A stretch of DNA of 64,000 bases from Pseudomonadota bacterium (GTDB lineage: Bacteria; Pseudomonadota; Gammaproteobacteria; Steroidobacterales; JBCBZW01). The position numbers and the translations under genes are program-made. Numbering within the stretch: position 1 is the stretch's first letter; each line of letters begins with the position of its first letter. This document shows positions 55,690-64,000 of this stretch, piece by piece. The notes below the pieces were generated by a model. It was given only the letters and a program-made list of their open reading frames with translations. It was not told the DNA's origin and searched no databases. The stretch spans positions 1-64,000 of the forward strand of contig JBCBZW010000002.1 of NCBI GenBank assembly GCA_039815145.1. The letters run 5' to 3'.

Positions 55690-56775
55690 ATGAGCGATAA
55701 GGCGTCAGATGGGCCCGCCGCCGCTGCCAAGGCGCCGCCGTTTGAAATCTCCGTGTCCCGCCAATTCGTGCCGTGGCTGGTGGAAGTGGGTGCCAGCCTG
55801 GCCTTTACGACCTATCAGGTAGGTAAGGTGTTCTGGATCGGCCTCAAGCCCGACGGTCGCCTCGAACTCTTCAACCGCACCTTCAATCGCTCGATGGGGA
55901 TGTACTGCTCCTCGCAGACCCTGTACCTGAGCACGCTCTACCAGCTGTGGCGCTTCGAGAATGCCTTGGGCCCCGAGGAACGCCATCAGGGCTACGACCG
56001 AATGTACGTACCGCAATGCGCGTGGACCACCGGCGATATCGATATCCACGACATCGCCCTCGACAGCGCCGGGGGGCCCATCTTCGTCAGCACGCTCTTC
56101 AGCTGCCTGGCGCGGCCCAGCGAGACGCACAGCTTTGCTCCGGTGTGGAAACCGCCCTTTATTTCCCGCTTGGCGGCGGAAGATCGTTGCCACATGAACG
56201 GCCTTGCGATGGTCGACGGGCGTCCCGGCTACGTCACCGCCGTCAGTCGCAGTGATGTGGCCGACGGTTGGCGCGAGCGTCGCGAAGGCGGTGGGGTGAT
56301 GATCGATGTGGCGTCGGGTGAGGTGGTAATGGATGGCCTCTCCATGCCCCACTCGCCCCGATGGCACGACGGCAAGCTCTGGGTGCTGGACTCGGGCAAC
56401 GGCCGCTTCGGTTGGGTCGATACGCAGGCGGGGCGCTTCGAGGAGGTTGCCTTCTGCCCGGGCTATGCACGCGGGCTGGCCTTCGTTGGGTCGTACGCGG
56501 TCATCGGCCTGTCACGGCCGCGCGGTGAGCGCAACACCTTCGCGGGGCTGGCTTTGGATAAGGCGCTGCGCAAGCGCGACGTCGAGGCGCGCTGCGGTCT
56601 CATGATCGTAGACTTGAGGACGGGCGACGCGCCGCACTGGCTACGCATCAGCGGGGTGGTGGAGGAACTCTACGACGTGGGGGTGTTGGCGAGCGTGATA
56701 CGCCCTATGGCCATCGGTCTGCAATCCGATGAGATCCGGCGCACGCTGAGCGTGGCGCCTGCGGCCGACTTGTAG
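55690..56775 (+). CDS. TIGR03032 family protein
   Basis: A 361-aa protein of the TIGR03032 (DUF4915-like) family, which is linked in other bacteria to TPR and sulfotransferase-type genes but has no known activity. Recognisable segments: SRQFVPWLVEVGASLAFTTYQ, FNRTFNRSMGM, VPQCAWTTGDIDIHDIAL, HMNGLAMVDGRPGYVTAVSRSD, GKLWVLDSGNG and FCPGYARGLAFVG. The repeated strand pattern implies a beta-propeller. No signal peptide, so cytoplasmic. ATG at 55690 follows GGGAAGACC. Confidence 0.85.
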   Translation: MSDKASDGPAAAAKAPPFEISVSRQFVPWLVEVGASLAFTTYQVGKVFWIGLKPDGRLELFNRTFNRSMGMYCSSQTLYLSTLYQLWRFENALGPEERHQGYDRMYVPQCAWTTGDIDIHDIALDSAGGPIFVSTLFSCLARPSETHSFAPVWKPPFISRLAAEDRCHMNGLAMVDGRPGYVTAVSRSDVADGWRERREGGGVMIDVASGEVVMDGLSMPHSPRWHDGKLWVLDSGNGRFGWVDTQAGRFEEVAFCPGYARGLAFVGSYAVIGLSRPRGERNTFAGLALDKALRKRDVEARCGLMIVDLRTGDAPHWLRISGVVEELYDVGVLASVIRPMAIGLQSDEIRRTLSVAPAADL

Positions 56776-56789
56776 CCGGCACGGGCTGC

Positions 56790-57167
56790 TCAGGCCAGGG
56801 CGGAGTCGTTAGCGTTTGCGATGGCATCAGCCACCGTCGCTAGCAGTAGCGATGCGTCGAAGGGCTTGCTGAGCAGGGCGAAGGCGCCGCACTCGTGCGC
56901 TCGTTGGTTGAGGCTAGGGTCTCGGTTAGCCGTGGCCAGGACCACCTCGATGGCCAGGCGCTCGCGCAGGCGCGAGGTGAGCTCGAACCCGTTGCCGCCG
57001 GGCAAGCAGACGTCGACGATCGCGGCCTTCGGAGGCGATTCCAGCGCCTTGGCAAATGCCTCTTCCACGTGGGAAGCCGTGATGACAGCGTAGCCGGAGT
57101 GCTCCAGGCGCATGGTGAACGCCCTATTCAGGTTCTTGCTGTCTTCGACCAGCAGGATCCGTGTCAT
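56790..57167 (-). CDS. Stand-alone response-regulator receiver
   Basis: A 125-aa CheY-like REC domain without output. Acidic pair E8–D9 (LLVEDS), phospho-acceptor D52 (IVDVCLPGGNGFEL), T79 (ATA) and K101 (LSKPFD) are all present. It must act by protein contact or as part of a phosphorelay; no histidine kinase is in the window. The ATG at 57167 is used; the extension to 57230 has no ribosome site. Convergent with the TIGR03032 gene. Confidence 0.9.
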   Translation of the reverse strand: MTRILLVEDSKNLNRAFTMRLEHSGYAVITASHVEEAFAKALESPPKAAIVDVCLPGGNGFELTSRLRERLAIEVVLATANRDPSLNQRAHECGAFALLSKPFDASLLLATVADAIANANDSALA

Positions 57168-57478
57168 GTACCTTTTCTCTTCCCCGCATCCCGTTGGAAT
57201 GCACGCGGACGCGCGTCCGCCCCGGGGCAATGCATCAGCGCTCTAGCGTGGGGCGAGGCGCTCGGGATGTCTAAGCGATCTGGCGCTGTCCGCAGATCCC
57301 TGTGATGGTGGTCACAAGGGGGGTGTCAACGACCTGACAATAGTGCGCCGAGCGCTTGCTTGCGAGCCATCCGATGAGGCTCATGTGCGTCATTGGCGCG
57401 TCATAAGAGGCCGTCCATCGAGTAAACAATAGTCCAGCTACTGCGTTATGGACTGAGTTCAGACTAAAATGGTCGCCC
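57168..57478. promoter_or_regulatory. 311-bp divergent intergenic region
   Basis: It separates the receiver gene (minus) from the exported DUF6777-like gene (plus). The middle is less GC-rich. TAAAAT at about 57463–57468 may be a -10 element but lies only some 10 bp before the accepted GTG start, which would give a leaderless or nearly leaderless message. No RNA or repeat of note, apart from two GCGTCAT copies near 57388–57403. Confidence 0.35.
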
Positions 57479-58756
57479 GTGAAGCACTCGTCGACATTTC
57501 AGCCTTTCGTCAAACACGACAACGACGACCTCGCGCCGCGCCCTGTAGTCGGTAGGCGACAGGCTGGGCCAGGGCGTTGGCGCCAGCTGTTGGTGCCGTG
57601 GCTGCTGTTTGCCACCGCCGCTACGCACATGGCCACCGTGAGCGCCGCCGAGCAGCCGCGAGAGGTTGCCCCTGACAGTCGTGGCGCCGCCTCCTTCTTC
57701 GTGCTCCCGGTCGGTGAGCCTTACATCGATGTGCCCGAACGTGGCAGTGGCGCCTTCGATCCGGAGCTCATCACCCTCGGGGGCCTTTGGGCCCGCTACG
57801 GTGACCGCGAGTGGTACATACGCCTCGACCCGCAAGCTTGCGACCTCGCCGGTTTGCAAGCCGGCTTGACGAGGGATGCCTCGCGACGGGACGCATTCGC
57901 CGCCATCCTGGGCTGGCCCCGCAACGAAGTGGTGGGGCGCTTGGGTGCGCTGCGGGGGGGCTACCTGCAGTCGCACCTCGACGTGATCAACCACGGATTC
58001 AGCAATGGGGAGGCCTTCGGTAGCCCGAGAAGGCTCGCAGAAGGTACGGCGGTGCTGATCGACAATCGCGGCATCCCCGTGGTGCGTTGCGCCTGCGGCA
58101 ATCCGCTGCTGTCCCTTCCCCCGCAAGACGAACCCCCGTTGCCCGCACAGCTGGCCGATGGGGGACAGCTGACCGAAGCACCGAAGCTCGGCGACATCGA
58201 TGAGACGCCACTGAACCAATCGCAGACGGATGAGGGTGGCAACGATCCGGTCGGTACGACGCCTGAGGTGGATCCCGAGCGGTCAGCCCCCGTGGTGGTG
58301 GACCAGGAGGAGCAGGCCCCGCCGGAGGAAGCCGATCCCGCAGAGGTGCTCGAGGACATCCTGAGCGAAGACGAGCCCGATCCGATCCAGGTGGCCCAAG
58401 AGGAGCCGCTGGGCCCCGATGATCCCCTCGCTGATCTGCGCGCACCCCCGGTGCCGACGGGCGGGATGATCGGTGAGTTCCCAGAGGAGGAGCTGCCCCT
58501 CCCGCTGAGCGTCGTGGTGGTGGCTCTGCTGCCCATCGCCGACGAACTCGGTGACGATGTGGTGGGTGACGAGGCCGATGAGGTGGGCGGAGGCCTCGGT
58601 GGCGGCGGTGGTGAGATGCCGCCCGAGGATGAGGTGACCCTGCCGCCTCCTACCAGCGCCCCGGTGCCCGCGGCGGGTTGGCTGTTCGCCGGCGCCTTGG
58701 CGTGGCTGAGCGTCTCTCGAACGCGCCGCCGGCGCGAGGATTCCCTGGCCGCCTAG
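57479..58756 (+). CDS. Exported DUF6777-like protein with acidic repeat region and PEP-CTERM-like tail
   Basis: A 425-aa protein. The N-terminus is polar, then a hydrophobic segment (~38–55, LLVPWLLFATAATHMATVSA) acts as signal or anchor. Residues ~95–215 resemble the DUF6777 domain, otherwise familiar from actinobacteria, ending in GTAVLIDNRGIPVVRCACGNPLL with a C-x-C pair. Residues ~225–375 are Asp/Glu/Pro-rich and probably disordered. The tail (~393–425) has a VPAAGWLFAGALAW segment followed by RTRRRRE, matching the plan of PEP-CTERM/VPLPA sorting signals (motif, TM helix, basic end). No exosortase gene is in the window. GTG start without a clear ribosome site. Confidence 0.65.
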   Translation: MKHSSTFQPFVKHDNDDLAPRPVVGRRQAGPGRWRQLLVPWLLFATAATHMATVSAAEQPREVAPDSRGAASFFVLPVGEPYIDVPERGSGAFDPELITLGGLWARYGDREWYIRLDPQACDLAGLQAGLTRDASRRDAFAAILGWPRNEVVGRLGALRGGYLQSHLDVINHGFSNGEAFGSPRRLAEGTAVLIDNRGIPVVRCACGNPLLSLPPQDEPPLPAQLADGGQLTEAPKLGDIDETPLNQSQTDEGGNDPVGTTPEVDPERSAPVVVDQEEQAPPEEADPAEVLEDILSEDEPDPIQVAQEEPLGPDDPLADLRAPPVPTGGMIGEFPEEELPLPLSVVVVALLPIADELGDDVVGDEADEVGGGLGGGGGEMPPEDEVTLPPPTSAPVPAAGWLFAGALAWLSVSRTRRRREDSLAA

Positions 58757-58772
58757 TCGGCCCGGCGTCCGG

Positions 58773-60716
58773 TCAAGGCTGCTCGACGGGCGCCGCTAGC
58801 ACGTTGCTCACGATCGAATCCGACCCCTGTGCGCCCCGGCGAACCACCGCTTGAGCGAACAGCTCCTTTAGCTGCGGGTTCGCGCCCACGGTGATCTCGA
58901 GCGCGGCTTCGCCGGTGGCGTCCGCCACCGCGCTGCCGCGGTAGCTCCCGCCCTGCAGTTCCAGGCAAGCGCCGCCGAAGACGGGATAGCATGGCCCGCT
59001 CCCCACACCTTGCACCGAGGTGAAGAAGTGCGCCCGTTGCCCCGGGGCGATGCCGTCGAGGCGTAGCTCCGCCGTCTGCGCGGCCACCAGAGGGGAAGCG
59101 CTCAGCGGCGGCAACACTGTAATCGTCAGCCGTTGGTTGGTGCTCACGCCACGCAGGCTCGTGAGAAACCCGTCGGGGCCGATCGCCGTGACCTGCTGGG
59201 CCAGGGTGTGCGCTCCCATCCCGAAGTGGGCGAGTAGTTCGTGGCCGCCGAGGTAGCTGGCACCGCCGGCGATCATGCGCTGAAGGGTCTCACCGTTGGC
59301 GGAGAGGCGGATCTCGTAGCCTTGACCATCCGGGGCGACGTCGGGATGGGCGCTCGTGTCGACGAGCACTTCCAGCCAGTTGGCGTCCTCACCGGCGATG
59401 TCGTTGCGGTAGAGGCGCAGGGCGCCGCCGTGGGTGGAGATCACCAGGTCCATGTCACCGTCATGGTCGTAGTCCAGGAGGCCGAGGCTCCGGCCCTCGC
59501 CCGTGTGATCGAGGCCGATCGCCTGGCCCATCTCGGTGAAGGTGAGATCGGCGTTGTTGCGGAACAGGTAGGTGGGCTCGTTGCGCCAGTCCTCCCCGTG
59601 TACCGGATCGACGTGGGGCCAGCCGTTGGTCATGACGATGTCTTCCCAGCCGTCGTGGTCCAGGTCCAGGGGCGCGGTGCCCCAGCCGAAGCCGCCGTCG
59701 TTGACGCCGCCGCTCTCGGGCAGCTCCGTGAATTGATGGTTGCCCTCGCCGAGGTAGAGGCGATTGCCCGGGGGGCCCAGAAACTGCATGGAGGGGTAGG
59801 CCGCTGTCACGAACCAGTCGTAGTGACCGTTGCGGTCGAAGTCGGCGATGGTGGCTCCCATGCCGTGCCACACCTTGTTCTCACCGAAGATATCGACCTG
59901 GGTGAAGGTGCCGTCGCGGTCGTTGGCGTAGTACTGGGTGCCCCCACCGTCGTTGGCGATCATCAGCTCCGGATAGCGGTCGCCGTTCATGTCCGCGAAG
60001 ATCGCACCGAAGGCACCCGTTCGGTTGCGATTGCTGTGTACCACGCCCGCGGTCTGGGTGACGTCGGTGAAGGTGCCGTCGCCGTCGTTGCGGTAGAGGC
60101 GCGAGCGCGGTAGTTGCTGTTCCGCGTCGAACCACCAGCCGGAGACCCACAGATCGAGATCTCCATCGAGGTCGTAGTCACCGAAGGCGGGGCCGAAACC
60201 GTCAGGCTGATCGCCCAGGGCCTTGACGCCAGCCTGCTGGGCCACCTCCTCGAAGCCGGTGCCGGTATTGCGGTAGAGGCGGTGCACGCCGGGGGTAGGC
60301 ACCTCACCGGCATCCCCATGACTGGTGACGAAGAGGTCGATGTCGCCGTCCTTGTCGTAGTCGCCGGCCGCCGCGCCGTTACCCCGGTAGAGATCCGTAA
60401 GGCCCCACTCGGCGGCTCGATCGGTGAAGGTGCCGTCGCCGTTGTTGAGGTAGAGCACGTCCGCCGTGCCGCCGCCGCCCACGGCGAAGATGTCCGGCCA
60501 GCCGTCGCCGTTGAAGTCAGCGATCGTGGCGCCGCCGTGCATCTCACCGCCCACCTCGATATCGGCGATCGGGCTATGGACGAAATCGAGTCCGGCCGCG
60601 CTGGTTTGCTCCGAGAACGCCGGAGTGGCGCCCTGGGCGGGCATCGAGCTACCGAATAACAGGATTAGGGCGGCGGTGGCGTAGGCGGTGCCGAAGGAAG
60701 CGTGGTCGTGGGTCAC
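58773..60716 (-). CDS. Exported FG-GAP/VCBS repeat protein with ASPIC/UnbV domain
   Basis: A 647-aa protein with a signal peptide (~10–30). Repeated calcium-binding FG-GAP motifs of D-[FY]-[DN]-x-D-G type recur (e.g. IADFNGDGWPDIF, AGDYDKDGDIDLF, FGDYDLDGDLDLW, IADFDRNGHYDWF, LLDYDHDGDMDLV), building a seven-bladed integrin-like propeller (~45–440). An ASPIC/UnbV domain follows (~445–530, NWLEVLVD...GGASYLGGHELLAHFGMG), then a final beta domain. CRTAC1-like proteins of this type are extracellular; the bacterial role is unknown. Calcium-bound and surface or periplasmic by inference. Confidence 0.9.
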   Translation of the reverse strand: MTHDHASFGTAYATAALILLFGSSMPAQGATPAFSEQTSAAGLDFVHSPIADIEVGGEMHGGATIADFNGDGWPDIFAVGGGGTADVLYLNNGDGTFTDRAAEWGLTDLYRGNGAAAGDYDKDGDIDLFVTSHGDAGEVPTPGVHRLYRNTGTGFEEVAQQAGVKALGDQPDGFGPAFGDYDLDGDLDLWVSGWWFDAEQQLPRSRLYRNDGDGTFTDVTQTAGVVHSNRNRTGAFGAIFADMNGDRYPELMIANDGGGTQYYANDRDGTFTQVDIFGENKVWHGMGATIADFDRNGHYDWFVTAAYPSMQFLGPPGNRLYLGEGNHQFTELPESGGVNDGGFGWGTAPLDLDHDGWEDIVMTNGWPHVDPVHGEDWRNEPTYLFRNNADLTFTEMGQAIGLDHTGEGRSLGLLDYDHDGDMDLVISTHGGALRLYRNDIAGEDANWLEVLVDTSAHPDVAPDGQGYEIRLSANGETLQRMIAGGASYLGGHELLAHFGMGAHTLAQQVTAIGPDGFLTSLRGVSTNQRLTITVLPPLSASPLVAAQTAELRLDGIAPGQRAHFFTSVQGVGSGPCYPVFGGACLELQGGSYRGSAVADATGEAALEITVGANPQLKELFAQAVVRRGAQGSDSIVSNVLAAPVEQP

Positions 60717-60895
60717 GGTAGATACCTCGAGCGTCCTTGCAGGTGGTTCTGGGGCGTGTCGTTTTAGTTATCGTGGCACGGAGCGGGCAGAGCGCGCCCG
60801 GTCCCGGCGAGTTCGATCGTAGCACACGCGCTCGGCCCGTTTGGCGAGGTGGTGGGTAGCAAACGGCTGCGTTAGTAGCTGCGATGCAGCAAGGC

Positions 60896-61201
60896 CTAGG
60901 GAGGGTCCGTGTCGGTGAGGCGCTGGCGTTCCAACGCCTCTGCCGCGTCCCGGGCCCAGGGGGTGGAGAGGCCGAGTCGACGAAGCCAATCGCGCACGTT
61001 CTCCCGATGCCATAGGAGCCGGCGCCCAACCCGCACGTAGTGCACGCCGCTGGCCAGCCCTGCACTGGCAGACCGCCCGCGCCAAAGCTGCTCGCGGGTC
61101 AAGCCGGAGGCGTCCACCAGCTGCTCGGTGGTGAGGAACCGCCGATCGGGATCTGCGGCCTCGGGCAGGCGTCGGCGGCGATGATGGCGCTTACGGGGCA
61201 T
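60896..61201 (-). CDS. Helix-turn-helix (excisionase-like) DNA-binding protein
   Basis: A 101-aa protein. A basic N-terminus (MPRKRHHRRRR) precedes a MerR/excisionase-type winged HTH: FLTTEQLVDASGLTREQLWR, then the wing VHYVRVGRRLLWHRENVRDWLRRLG. This is the HTH_17/AlpA-like pattern. No integrase, phage or restriction gene is near, so it need not be a mobile element remnant. The ATG at 61201 gives the compact form; the frame continues to 61294 without better evidence. Upstream of the FG-GAP gene on the same strand. Confidence 0.65.
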   Translation of the reverse strand: MPRKRHHRRRRLPEAADPDRRFLTTEQLVDASGLTREQLWRGRSASAGLASGVHYVRVGRRLLWHRENVRDWLRRLGLSTPWARDAAEALERQRLTDTDPP

Positions 61202-61305
61202 GCGGGGATTGTCGCAGCTTGTGTCGGCGCGCGTCGTCGGCTGGAGCTGGGTCGCCATTGTGCCTACAGTGATCCCTCTCGCGCGCGACATCATGGAGAA
61301 GAGCC

Positions 61306-62091
61306 TTGCGAACCCCCCTGTACCGAGGAGCCGGCCAGACCCTCTTGCTCACCGTCCTGTGCCTGAGTGTGACGCTGCAGAGCGCCCACGCGGGTTGGTT
61401 GGACCGCCTGAAGGGGGTCTTCACGGGGGACGAGGAGACGAGCGAGACCGCCGAAGGTGGCGTCGCCTCCCTGGGCACGGATCAGATCACCAATGCCCTG
61501 CGCGAAGCCCTGCGCGTCGGCGCTGGCAACGTGGTGGGGCAGCTCGGCGCCCAGGATGGCTTCAACCTCGATCCCACCGTGCACATCCCCTTACCGGACC
61601 AGCTGGACCAGGCCCGTTCGGTGCTCGCTCGGGTTGGGCTGGAGGCATCCCTGACCGATCTCGAAGTGCAGCTGAACCGGGCGGCGGAGGTAGCCACGTC
61701 CAATGCGGGGGAGCTCTTCGTCGATGCGATCTCGCAGATGACCCTGCAAGATGTGCGCGACATTCTCCAGGGCCCGGACGATGCGGCCACGCGTTACTTT
61801 CGCAACACGATGGGCGTCGAGCTGTCCGAGCGCATGACGCCTGTGGTCTCCGAGAGCCTCGACCAGGTGGGCGCGGCGCGCCTCTACGAGCAGACCGTGG
61901 GCCGCTACAACTCCCTGCCGCTCGTGCCACCGATCGAGTCGGACCTCACCTCCCACGTGGTCAACCTCGGGATTGACGGCATCTTCCACTACCTCGCTGA
62001 GGAAGAGGCAGCCATCCGAGCGGATCCGGCCGCACGAACGACGGATCTCCTGCGCACTGTGTTCTCCGCGGCCGCGGGGGGTAACGATTAG
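61306..62091 (+). CDS. DUF4197 family exported protein
   Basis: A 261-aa protein with a signal peptide (~8–29, ending AHA). DUF4197 signatures: ITNALREALRVGAGNVVGQLGAQDGFNLDPTVHIPLP, then a helical domain with LQDVRDILQGPDDAATRYFR and a C-terminal VNLGIDGIFHYLAEEEAAIR. Function unknown; probably periplasmic. The start is TTG at 61306, seven bases after GGAG; no ATG exists in frame near the signal peptide. The ATG at 61293 is in another frame. Confidence 0.87.
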   Translation: MRTPLYRGAGQTLLLTVLCLSVTLQSAHAGWLDRLKGVFTGDEETSETAEGGVASLGTDQITNALREALRVGAGNVVGQLGAQDGFNLDPTVHIPLPDQLDQARSVLARVGLEASLTDLEVQLNRAAEVATSNAGELFVDAISQMTLQDVRDILQGPDDAATRYFRNTMGVELSERMTPVVSESLDQVGAARLYEQTVGRYNSLPLVPPIESDLTSHVVNLGIDGIFHYLAEEEAAIRADPAARTTDLLRTVFSAAAGGND

Positions 62092-62097
62092 GGCACC

Positions 62098-62745
62098 TCA
62101 GGGCGAGACCTGAGCGTAGGCACCCGCCGCTGGCGCTGTCGGGAGTGCGCTCTCGCCTAGCGCCGGTGGGTTGTCCTGTTGCACCCAGATCAGCGTCTCT
62201 ACGTCGAATTCCAGCTCGCGCGCTTTGGCGACCAGGGCGTCCTTGACCGACGCTGGCAGCTCGGGATCACGGGCCAGGATCCACAGGTAGTCGCGGTTGG
62301 GACCGCAGACCAGGGCGTACGCGTACGCTTCGCGATCGAGAGCGATCACGTTGTAGCCGCCGAAGAAGGGCCCGAAGAAGGACACCTTGATCTCGGCCAC
62401 GTCCCGCTCGCCCACGAACAAGGCCCTGCCCTCGACCGACTTCCATTCCTGACGCTTGGTGGAGTAGCCGCTGTTCACGACGCCGACGCTGCCGTCTTCG
62501 CGCAGCGTGTACTCGGCGCGAACGTGGGTGAGGCCGCGTTCGAAGCGATGATCCAGGCGAGCGATCTCGTACCAGCGGCCGAGGTAACGCTCGAGTTCGA
62601 AGTCGTCGACCGCTTGCACGCCGTCCGGCACACCCACACATCCCGTTAGCCAGAGGGTGCACAGGGTGATCAGTATCGTGGCGGCATGCCGCCGGCTGCC
62701 GTGCACCGTGGGCACGCCCTCGATCGCGTCGCTTCTCTGCCTCAT
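62098..62745 (-). CDS. blc: Bacterial lipocalin (Blc-like) lipoprotein
   Basis: A 215-aa outer-membrane lipocalin. The lipobox LTGC gives Cys36 as the acylation site. The G-x-W lipocalin signature is YLGRWYEIARLDHRFERGL; strands VRAEYTLREDGSVGVVNSGY and YLWILARDPELP match Blc. It binds fatty acids or lysophospholipids for membrane maintenance. The C-terminus is longer than E. coli Blc, with a Pro/Ala-rich end. Convergent with DUF4197 (6-nt gap). Confidence 0.92.
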   Translation of the reverse strand: MRQRSDAIEGVPTVHGSRRHAATILITLCTLWLTGCVGVPDGVQAVDDFELERYLGRWYEIARLDHRFERGLTHVRAEYTLREDGSVGVVNSGYSTKRQEWKSVEGRALFVGERDVAEIKVSFFGPFFGGYNVIALDREAYAYALVCGPNRDYLWILARDPELPASVKDALVAKARELEFDVETLIWVQQDNPPALGESALPTAPAAGAYAQVSP

Positions 62746-62868
62746 GGACAGGTTCTCCTGAGTATGCGTCCAGGCGAATTGTACTAAGTCCTGGCGTCCC
62801 CCGTTGCGCTTACACCATGGTGCCCCGAGCCACTCGAGCAGCGTCCGGGCGGGTCGGGCGGGTGGCTA

Positions 62869-62892
62869 CCGGGGCAAACGCCTTCGCCCCGG
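62869..62892. other. Hairpin in leader region of the last gene
   Basis: CCGGGGC (62869–62875) and GCCCCGG (62886–62892) form a 7-bp stem. A second CCCCGG about 45 nt further downstream could compete for the 5' arm, giving alternative structures. The 285-bp gap 62746–63030 otherwise shows no gene. I could not match it to a known riboswitch. Confidence 0.3.
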
Positions 62893-63030
62893 ACTCCTGT
62901 TCTCCCGGGCCCTTGTAACCGAAGGCTGGCTATCCCCGGCTACGCACCCGTACGTGTCGTTTCGGGGGTGTCGCAACAGGCAATCAAGGTCCGTACGTCC
63001 AGTGCACAGAAGAACTCGGGAGACTCATGG

Positions 63031-64000
63031 ATGACTCGCCTCACTCGACACCTCGCCTGGCTGCTGCTTGCCAGCCTCTCGCTGCCCGCCCTCGCACAGG
63101 ACCGGGAGTTCGTCTACTTCCTGAACTTCGTCGGTACCGGCGGCAATACCAACGCTGATGACATCGGCGTCTTCGACGTTCGAGATCGCCGCCTGGACCA
63201 ACCACTGAGCGCGGTCGCGGAGCGCCTGTTCGATCTGGAGCATCTGCCCGGCAGTGAGGTGATTTGGTTCGCGGAAGAGGGCGCGGTGCGGGCGATCGAC
63301 ATCCGCCAGGGCGAGGTGCTGCAGACGATAGCCGTGGCAGGCCCGGAGCCGCAGATCGCCCTCAGTCCGGACGGTGCGATGCTGTACGTACTCACGCGCG
63401 ACGGCCAGCTCCTGGCCTACGACATCGCGACGGGGCAACAGACCGCGGCGGAACCGGCGCAGCGCGGCGCCCAGCTCTCCGTCGATCCAAGCGGGCGTCG
63501 GGTCTTCTGGACCGCCCGCTGCTGCAGTGATGAGACGGTGCACGTGGTGGACCCGGTCAGTTTGGAGGAGATCGACCGCATCGTCCTCCCGTCCTCCTCG
63601 ACGAGCAGGATCGCCGTCTCCCCCGACTCGACCACGTTGGCGGTGACCAGCTCCACCTTGTCCACCCTGATGGTGGTGGATCTGGCGAGCAACGCCGTCA
63701 CCACGATCTCCCTCGGTGCGCAACCGAGCCTCGACCTGGCGCTCTCGGCGGATGGCGGGACGGCCTACGTGCAGACGGAGTTCAACGGCGTCCGGGTGAT
63801 CGATACGGGCGCAGAGGCAGCGGTCGCGCAACTCGGGCAATTCTCGTCGGCGTTGGCCCTGAGCCGTGATGGGTCACAGCTCTACCTGGTCGACAACAGT
63901 GAGCTTGCGGTGGCCGATACGACGAGCAATACGATCCTCTCACGTACGCCCATCAATGGTGCGGTGGACAAGCTGCTCGTCGGGCAGGTGCCTCGAAACC
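63031..64000 (+). CDS. Exported YVTN-type beta-propeller protein, cut by the right edge
   Basis: The frame starts at ATG 63031, eight bases after GGGAG, and is open to the last base of the window (323 codons), so the C-terminus is missing. A signal peptide (~5–22, ending PALA) precedes repeats of the YVTN/lactonase-like propeller: QIALSPDGAMLYVLTRDGQ, QLSVDPSGRRVFW, RIAVSPDSTTLAVTSS, DLALSADGGTAYVQT and ALALSRDGSQLYLVDN. A Cys-Cys pair (ARCCSD) lies in the third blade. Probably periplasmic or extracellular; binding partner unknown. Confidence 0.85.
   Translation, partial: MTRLTRHLAWLLLASLSLPALAQDREFVYFLNFVGTGGNTNADDIGVFDVRDRRLDQPLSAVAERLFDLEHLPGSEVIWFAEEGAVRAIDIRQGEVLQTIAVAGPEPQIALSPDGAMLYVLTRDGQLLAYDIATGQQTAAEPAQRGAQLSVDPSGRRVFWTARCCSDETVHVVDPVSLEEIDRIVLPSSSTSRIAVSPDSTTLAVTSSTLSTLMVVDLASNAVTTISLGAQPSLDLALSADGGTAYVQTEFNGVRVIDTGAEAAVAQLGQFSSALALSRDGSQLYLVDNSELAVADTTSNTILSRTPINGAVDKLLVGQVPRN

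Noticed and set aside
60896-61201. Excisionase-like HTH gene as evidence of a mobile element
   Set aside because: No integrase, attachment repeats or phage genes are near; such HTH proteins also occur as ordinary regulators.

Overview
The window is a chromosomal stretch of a high-GC gammaproteobacterium (coding regions mostly low-to-high 60s % GC by eye). The evidence is the ffs–dnaX–ybaB–recR block, orn, rsgA, the divergent ppsA/ppsR pair, a YqiB-type DUF1249 protein, a Tsp/Prc tail-specific protease and RND tripartite pumps. I cannot name the genus. No rRNA, tRNA, phage, insertion sequence, plasmid or CRISPR signal was seen, so this looks like ordinary chromosome with some unusual accessory genes.

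Layout. 1–5.2 kb: G/C-homopolymer-rich left edge, a Fae-like protein lacking the usual catalytic His, an exported glutathione peroxidase, an MddA-like membrane methyltransferase overlapping a 44-aa membrane peptide, and a CadC-like regulator with TPRs. 5.2–12.5 kb: cupin, 4.5S RNA, dnaX, ybaB, recR, rsgA with an M48 protease, orn, DUF938 methyltransferase. 12.5–18 kb: RND pump and adaptor; TolB-like propeller. 18–25.7 kb: ppsA with a translationally coupled unknown gene, divergent ppsR, phosphoglucomutase, DUF1249, a coiled-coil protein. 25.7–33.3 kb: adaptor plus two RND permeases (MdtABC-like layout) behind a good sigma70-type promoter overlapped by an inverted repeat. 33.5–40.8 kb: Prc protease with intrinsic terminator, small membrane protein, exported amidohydrolase, PilZ protein, acyl-CoA dehydrogenase, ChaC-like protein, DUF465 protein. 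41–48 kb: ppk1, CYTH–CHAD protein, ParA-type ATPase, an exported unknown, a CYTH triphosphatase-like protein and gpmA. 48–56.8 kb: small unknown, exported alpha/beta hydrolase, DHA2-type MFS exporter, BLUF photoreceptor, TPMT-like methyltransferase, a three-part methyltransferase fusion, modBC without modA, TIGR03032 protein. 56.8–64 kb: stand-alone receiver, DUF6777-like exported protein with a PEP-CTERM/VPLPA-like tail, FG-GAP/ASPIC-UnbV protein, HTH protein, DUF4197, lipocalin, and a beta-propeller gene cut by the right edge.

The most interesting locus is ppk1 – CYTH/CHAD – ParA (41,069–45,712). It joins polyphosphate synthesis, a domain known to sit on polyphosphate granules, and a cargo-positioning ATPase, with the last two overlapping by ATGA. 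This suggests a polyphosphate-granule positioning system; that is inference. ppk1 itself seems to start at CTG, because the conserved N-terminal helix has no ATG, GTG or TTG in front of it.

Several convergent gene pairs are separated by strong GC-rich hairpins without a U tract, whereas one classical hairpin plus U6 terminator follows prc.
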